The notes beneath the pieces were generated by a model that did not search any database, had not been told where the DNA came from, and saw nothing but the letters and a program-made list of their open reading frames with translations. A stretch of 8,609 nucleotides of DNA from Clostridiales bacterium (GTDB lineage Bacteria > Bacillota > Clostridia > Oscillospirales > CAG-382): assembly GCA_003343885.1 (NCBI GenBank), contig QAKH01000097.1, positions 1-8,609 of the forward strand. The letters are read 5' to 3'. A program made the translations under genes and the position numbers. Below, in pieces: positions 6,338-8,609 of this stretch (its first letter is position 1; each line of letters begins with the position of its first letter).

Positions 6338-7624
6338 CTATTTTAACAACAGCATAGCGGCACAGTATTCATACGCAGCCCCCGGCTGATAGATCATACC
6401 TATACCTACGCTGGTTTTATCAGACAGCATTATGTAGCGATGCTGCATAGAATTACGCCAGCCGTTCATACACATAAAAATGTTTTTTGCTCCGGCACAG
6501 ATATTTTCGCCCCACGATGTCCACTTGAACCCGGGATTATACGTCAAATAACGCTGTATTGCGGATGTACCCTCAGGACCTGTATGGGTAAGCTCGCCTT
6601 GAGAGGACATGTATCTTGCGTGGTCGGCCGAGCAAGCTGCTGCTGCATCGTCCCAAACGAGGGGAGATAAGTGATTTGCATACCTGAAACTGTTGAGTAT
6701 GTCAAGCCCCATGCGTGATTGGTTAGAAAGACTCAAAGATATATCAAAATTATTGATGTACCCGTCCGCTATAGCATATACTCCGCACAGTATACCTTCA
6801 AAGGTATCATAATATTTGTGTATGTTTATGTTGTCAATTTTTACATACTCATATTGATCAGTCTCGGAGACTGCGGCAGAACCGTATGAAAGACCTTCGG
6901 AAGTCGTAAAAAGAGTTGAGTTTGTATAGTATCCGCAAACAATTCCGGCGTCAGAAGCTACCATCATAAATGCCGGGGCATATACCGCATAGACATGCCA
7001 CATTAGTCCGTTTTCACCGATTAGAGAATAAGACGGGGCTCCGCAAACGGAAAACAGTTCGTCTGTCGTCTGCCCGATAGTAACTCTATAGTCGACGATA
7101 GACATGGTGTGGCTTTTATTATATGTGTATATTCCCGCCGAGTTTGTTGCCGCATCCCAGCCGACAGTAGCCCCTAAGGCTTCCGAAACAGCTCGTATGG
7201 GAACATATGTGGTGTCCCCGATGAGCTGAGCCGGAGATGGAATTTCTTTTTTTACTCCGTTGACTGTAATTTCAGACGAGTTAATTACAAGTGTTACGGT
7301 CGTGTTTGTTCCGGTAACGGAATTTATACCTGAAATAGTAACAGTCTGCGTTGGATCATCCCAGCCTACCGTAAAGTTCAGATACTCCATTACTGCACGC
7401 ACCGGCACTAAAGTTGAATACTCGGTCAATATGGGTGCAAACTGGAAATATGGGGAAACTCCGTTGATTTTCACATTAACAGTGCTCATGGACTGGACAG
7501 AACCGTCCTGACCTTCAAGCTGTGATAAAATGCTGCTCTCAGCTCCGACAAACGAGTAGGCGTACACCGATGAAGAAAATATTACAAATGCAAGCAGTAA
7601 AAACAATACATTTTTTATCTTCAT
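6338..7624 (-). CDS. Secreted CAP-domain protein with copper-amine-oxidase-N-like domain
   Basis: This 428-residue exported protein begins with a signal peptide (Lys residues at 2 and 4, hydrophobic 6-19, probable cleavage after VYA near 22). A copper-amine-oxidase-N-like domain follows (about 48-167), with the two signature segments VPVRAVMEYLNFTVGWD (73-89) and VPIRAVSEALGATVGWD (141-157); this Firmicutes module is found in many surface proteins. Next comes a CAP-associated region like that of YlbC (about 180-295, starting IGQTTDELFSVCGAPS), and a C-terminal CAP/SCP domain (about 305-425) with the cavity-type residues His335, His347, Glu373 (WGEN) and His395 (HR). No LPxTG anchor or membrane tail is seen, so it is probably released or loosely wall bound. 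The function of bacterial CAP proteins is mostly unknown. AAAGGA lies 9 nt before the start; 25 nt separate it from the isomerase gene. Confidence 0.9.
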   Translation of the reverse strand: MKIKNVLFLLLAFVIFSSSVYAYSFVGAESSILSQLEGQDGSVQSMSTVNVKINGVSPYFQFAPILTEYSTLVPVRAVMEYLNFTVGWDDPTQTVTISGINSVTGTNTTVTLVINSSEITVNGVKKEIPSPAQLIGDTTYVPIRAVSEALGATVGWDAATNSAGIYTYNKSHTMSIVDYRVTIGQTTDELFSVCGAPSYSLIGENGLMWHVYAVYAPAFMMVASDAGIVCGYYTNSTLFTTSEGLSYGSAAVSETDQYEYVKIDNINIHKYYDTFEGILCGVYAIADGYINNFDISLSLSNQSRMGLDILNSFRYANHLSPLVWDDAAAACSADHARYMSSQGELTHTGPEGTSAIQRYLTYNPGFKWTSWGENICAGAKNIFMCMNGWRNSMQHRYIMLSDKTSVGIGMIYQPGAAYEYCAAMLLLK

Positions 7625-7649
7625 TTAGGTATTCCTTTCAGGAAAACAG

Positions 7650-8375
7650 TTATTTTCCAAATGTGTTTTTGAGGTAAGAAACGCTGTCGGCAAGCTGTTT
7701 TTCATTTTTTCCGAAATTTTCATTTTCAACTACAAACCAATCCGGAACACCAATAATATCCATAACTGCCTTGAAGTCAACAAGTCCAGCGCCCACTGCA
7801 CAGTCCTCGTTACCGTCAGTGTCGCGTGCGTGAAGAACAGTAACTCTGTCGGCGTATTTCTTTATGTATTCCTCCGGACGCACACCGGCAATAACAACAT
7901 GACGTGTATCCATTTCAAAGAAAACATTTTCTTTCTTGCAGTTTTCAAGTATAATGTCCATAGGAAGTTTTCCGTCTACCGGTGCAAATTCATGTCTGTG
8001 GTTGTGATAACCGAACGGTATTCCTGCGTCGTGGAATTTTTTTCCGACCTCATCAAGTTTTTTTGCAAAATCAAGCCACTGCTCTGCAGTATCTGCACCG
8101 AAGGCAGGTATGCAAAGGCTGTAAGAATTGCAGATTTTACACATATCTATCGCTTTTTGCGGATTTTCAAAAACGCTGTTGTATCCTTCATGGAAACCTG
8201 CGCATTCAAGACCGCGCTTGTCAAGTTCAGCCTTTACCTGTTCGGGTGTAAGTCCGAAAAGTCCTGCAAATTCCACTCCGTCATATCCAAGCTCTTTTGC
8301 TTTGTCAAGAGCAGCGCAAAGTCCTTTTTCTTCTGAAATATCCTTGATTGAATACAATTGAAGTGCTATTTTCAT
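7650..8375 (-). CDS. Sugar phosphate isomerase/epimerase-like TIM-barrel protein (AP-endonuclease 2 family)
   Basis: This 241-residue cytoplasmic protein belongs to the xylose-isomerase-like TIM-barrel superfamily, whose members isomerise, epimerise or eliminate from keto sugars with a divalent metal. Likely metal and active-site residues are visible: Glu35 (GVEFAG), His62, YHNHRHEF (123-130, with His124, His126 and Glu129), Asp156 (EMDTRH), His182-x2-Asp185 (LHARD) and Glu217 (VVENEN). At 241 residues it is slightly shorter than most relatives (about 250-290), but no core strand appears missing. The start follows a strong CGGAGGTAA site. It is the first gene of a three-gene unit. No clear promoter is visible in the 45-50 bp between it and the mobile element, which may have displaced the native control region. 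The substrate is unknown; inosose-type and 3-keto-sugar enzymes share this fold. Confidence 0.87.
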   Translation of the reverse strand: MKIALQLYSIKDISEEKGLCAALDKAKELGYDGVEFAGLFGLTPEQVKAELDKRGLECAGFHEGYNSVFENPQKAIDMCKICNSYSLCIPAFGADTAEQWLDFAKKLDEVGKKFHDAGIPFGYHNHRHEFAPVDGKLPMDIILENCKKENVFFEMDTRHVVIAGVRPEEYIKKYADRVTVLHARDTDGNEDCAVGAGLVDFKAVMDIIGVPDWFVVENENFGKNEKQLADSVSYLKNTFGK

Positions 8376-8424
8376 TATAATTACCTCCGAAATAAAATTG
8401 CCGTTTTGTTAAGTTAAATGAAAA

Positions 8425-8453
8425 TTGAGATCTCGAACTCCTTATGGTATAAT
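8425..8453 (+). promoter_or_regulatory. Promoter of the transposase-like gene
   Basis: TTGAGA (8425-8430) and TATAAT (8448-8453) are exactly 17 nt apart, a strong sigma-A match. RNA would begin near 8460, inside the loop of the inverted repeat described separately, so the left arm is not part of this RNA. Confidence 0.82.
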
Positions 8454-8511
8454 GGTTTTACCCCAAACCCGAATACCTCCCTGAAAATCAGAGAAAGGAG
8501 ATCAAGATCTC
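8427..8511 (+). repeat. 17-bp inverted repeat flanking the promoter and ending at the start codon
   Basis: Arms 8427-8443 and 8495-8511 pair at 15 of 17 positions, with a 51-nt loop. The right arm contains the ribosome binding site AAGGAG (8495-8500) and ends at the base just before ATG 8512; the left arm overlaps the promoter. RNA entering from outside would fold and hide the ribosome site; RNA from the internal promoter lacks the left arm. The right arm alone can also form a small 5-bp hairpin with a CAAG loop. Confidence 0.85.
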
Positions 8512-8609
8512 ATGGATAAAATTATACCACATTGTTGCCCAAGATGCAACTCAAAAAAACTTTATAAATATGGCAAAGATAAATTCGGTAATCAAAAATA
8601 TCAATGCCG
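8512..8609 (+). CDS. N-terminal fragment of a zinc-ribbon transposase-like protein
   Basis: Only the first 32 codons are in the window and the frame is open to the edge. The start follows GAAAGGAG with 11 nt spacing. Cys8, Cys9 and Cys12 (CCPRC), then LYKYGKDKFGNQKYQC ending at Cys32, form the first half of a zinc ribbon of the sort that opens several insertion-sequence transposases (IS1, IS6-like and IS1595-like proteins begin this way). Basic residues and the CPxC...G.QKYQC pattern support DNA binding. The catalytic domain is not visible, so the family cannot be assigned and it could be a relic. Codons are A/T-rich compared with the neighbouring operon. Confidence 0.65.
   Translation, partial: MDKIIPHCCPRCNSKKLYKYGKDKFGNQKYQC

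Larger units (their letters stand above)
8425..8609 (+). mobile_element. Left end of a probable insertion sequence, cut by the window edge
   Basis: A tight promoter, a read-through-blocking inverted repeat and a zinc-ribbon start of a transposase-like protein together suggest the left end of an insertion sequence. The exact outer boundary, terminal repeat and target duplication cannot be fixed because the right end is outside the window; the boundary given is the first base of the -35 box and the real end may be some bases further left. Confidence 0.6.

Noticed and set aside
6338..7624. Annotation of the secreted protein as a copper amine oxidase
   Set aside because: Only the small N-terminal-like module is present; no oxidase catalytic domain exists, and the C-terminal half is a CAP domain.
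7830..8336. A 168-codon open frame on the plus strand, rich in Phe and Cys
   Set aside because: It is antisense to the isomerase-like gene; the composition is what the complement of Lys/Glu-rich codons gives.

Overview
The window looks like chromosomal DNA of a low-to-mid GC Gram-positive anaerobe, most likely a Clostridia-type gut bacterium. The evidence is strong AGGAG-type ribosome binding sites on nearly every gene, TTGAAA/TATAAT promoters, a CCA-encoding initiator tRNA, and Firmicutes-style protein architectures (copper-amine-oxidase-N-like repeats fused to a CAP domain; an AraC regulator next to a sugar-acid operon). The species cannot be named from the sequence.

Layout, left to right. 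(1) 1-98: the 3' part of an initiator tRNA-fMet and its terminator. (2) 239-4592, minus strand: a probable sugar-acid catabolic gene set, transcribed right to left as an Old Yellow Enzyme-type FMN/Fe-S oxidoreductase, a short-chain dehydrogenase, an AT-rich conserved hypothetical gene, a KDPG/KDPGal-type aldolase and a 2-keto-3-deoxygalactonate-type kinase. The last two form the lower De Ley-Doudoroff module: the kinase phosphorylates a 2-keto-3-deoxy sugar acid and the aldolase splits it into pyruvate and glyceraldehyde 3-phosphate. No sugar-acid dehydratase or transporter is in the window, so how the substrate enters the pathway is unknown; the two oxidoreductases may process it. (3) 4620-4774: a divergent control region with a good minus-strand promoter and nested palindromes. 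(4) 4775-5620, plus strand: an AraC-family regulator that probably controls the divergent operon. (5) 5647-5680: a terminator shared by the two converging units. (6) 5702-8375, minus strand: three closely spaced genes, in transcription order a sugar-phosphate isomerase/epimerase-like TIM barrel, a secreted CAP-domain protein, and a maltose/galactoside-type O-acetyltransferase. (7) 8425-8609, plus strand: the left end of a probable insertion sequence, with a promoter, an inverted repeat that would hide the ribosome binding site only in read-through RNA, and the zinc-ribbon start of a transposase-like protein cut by the window edge.

The most interesting items are the read-through-silencing arrangement at the mobile element, a perfect 16-bp tandem duplication that builds a promoter-like element before the aldolase-kinase pair, the unusual oxidoreductase/SDR pairing in a sugar-acid operon without a dehydratase, and a roughly 31% GC orphan gene inside that operon. 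No gene-free stretch exceeds 300 bases.
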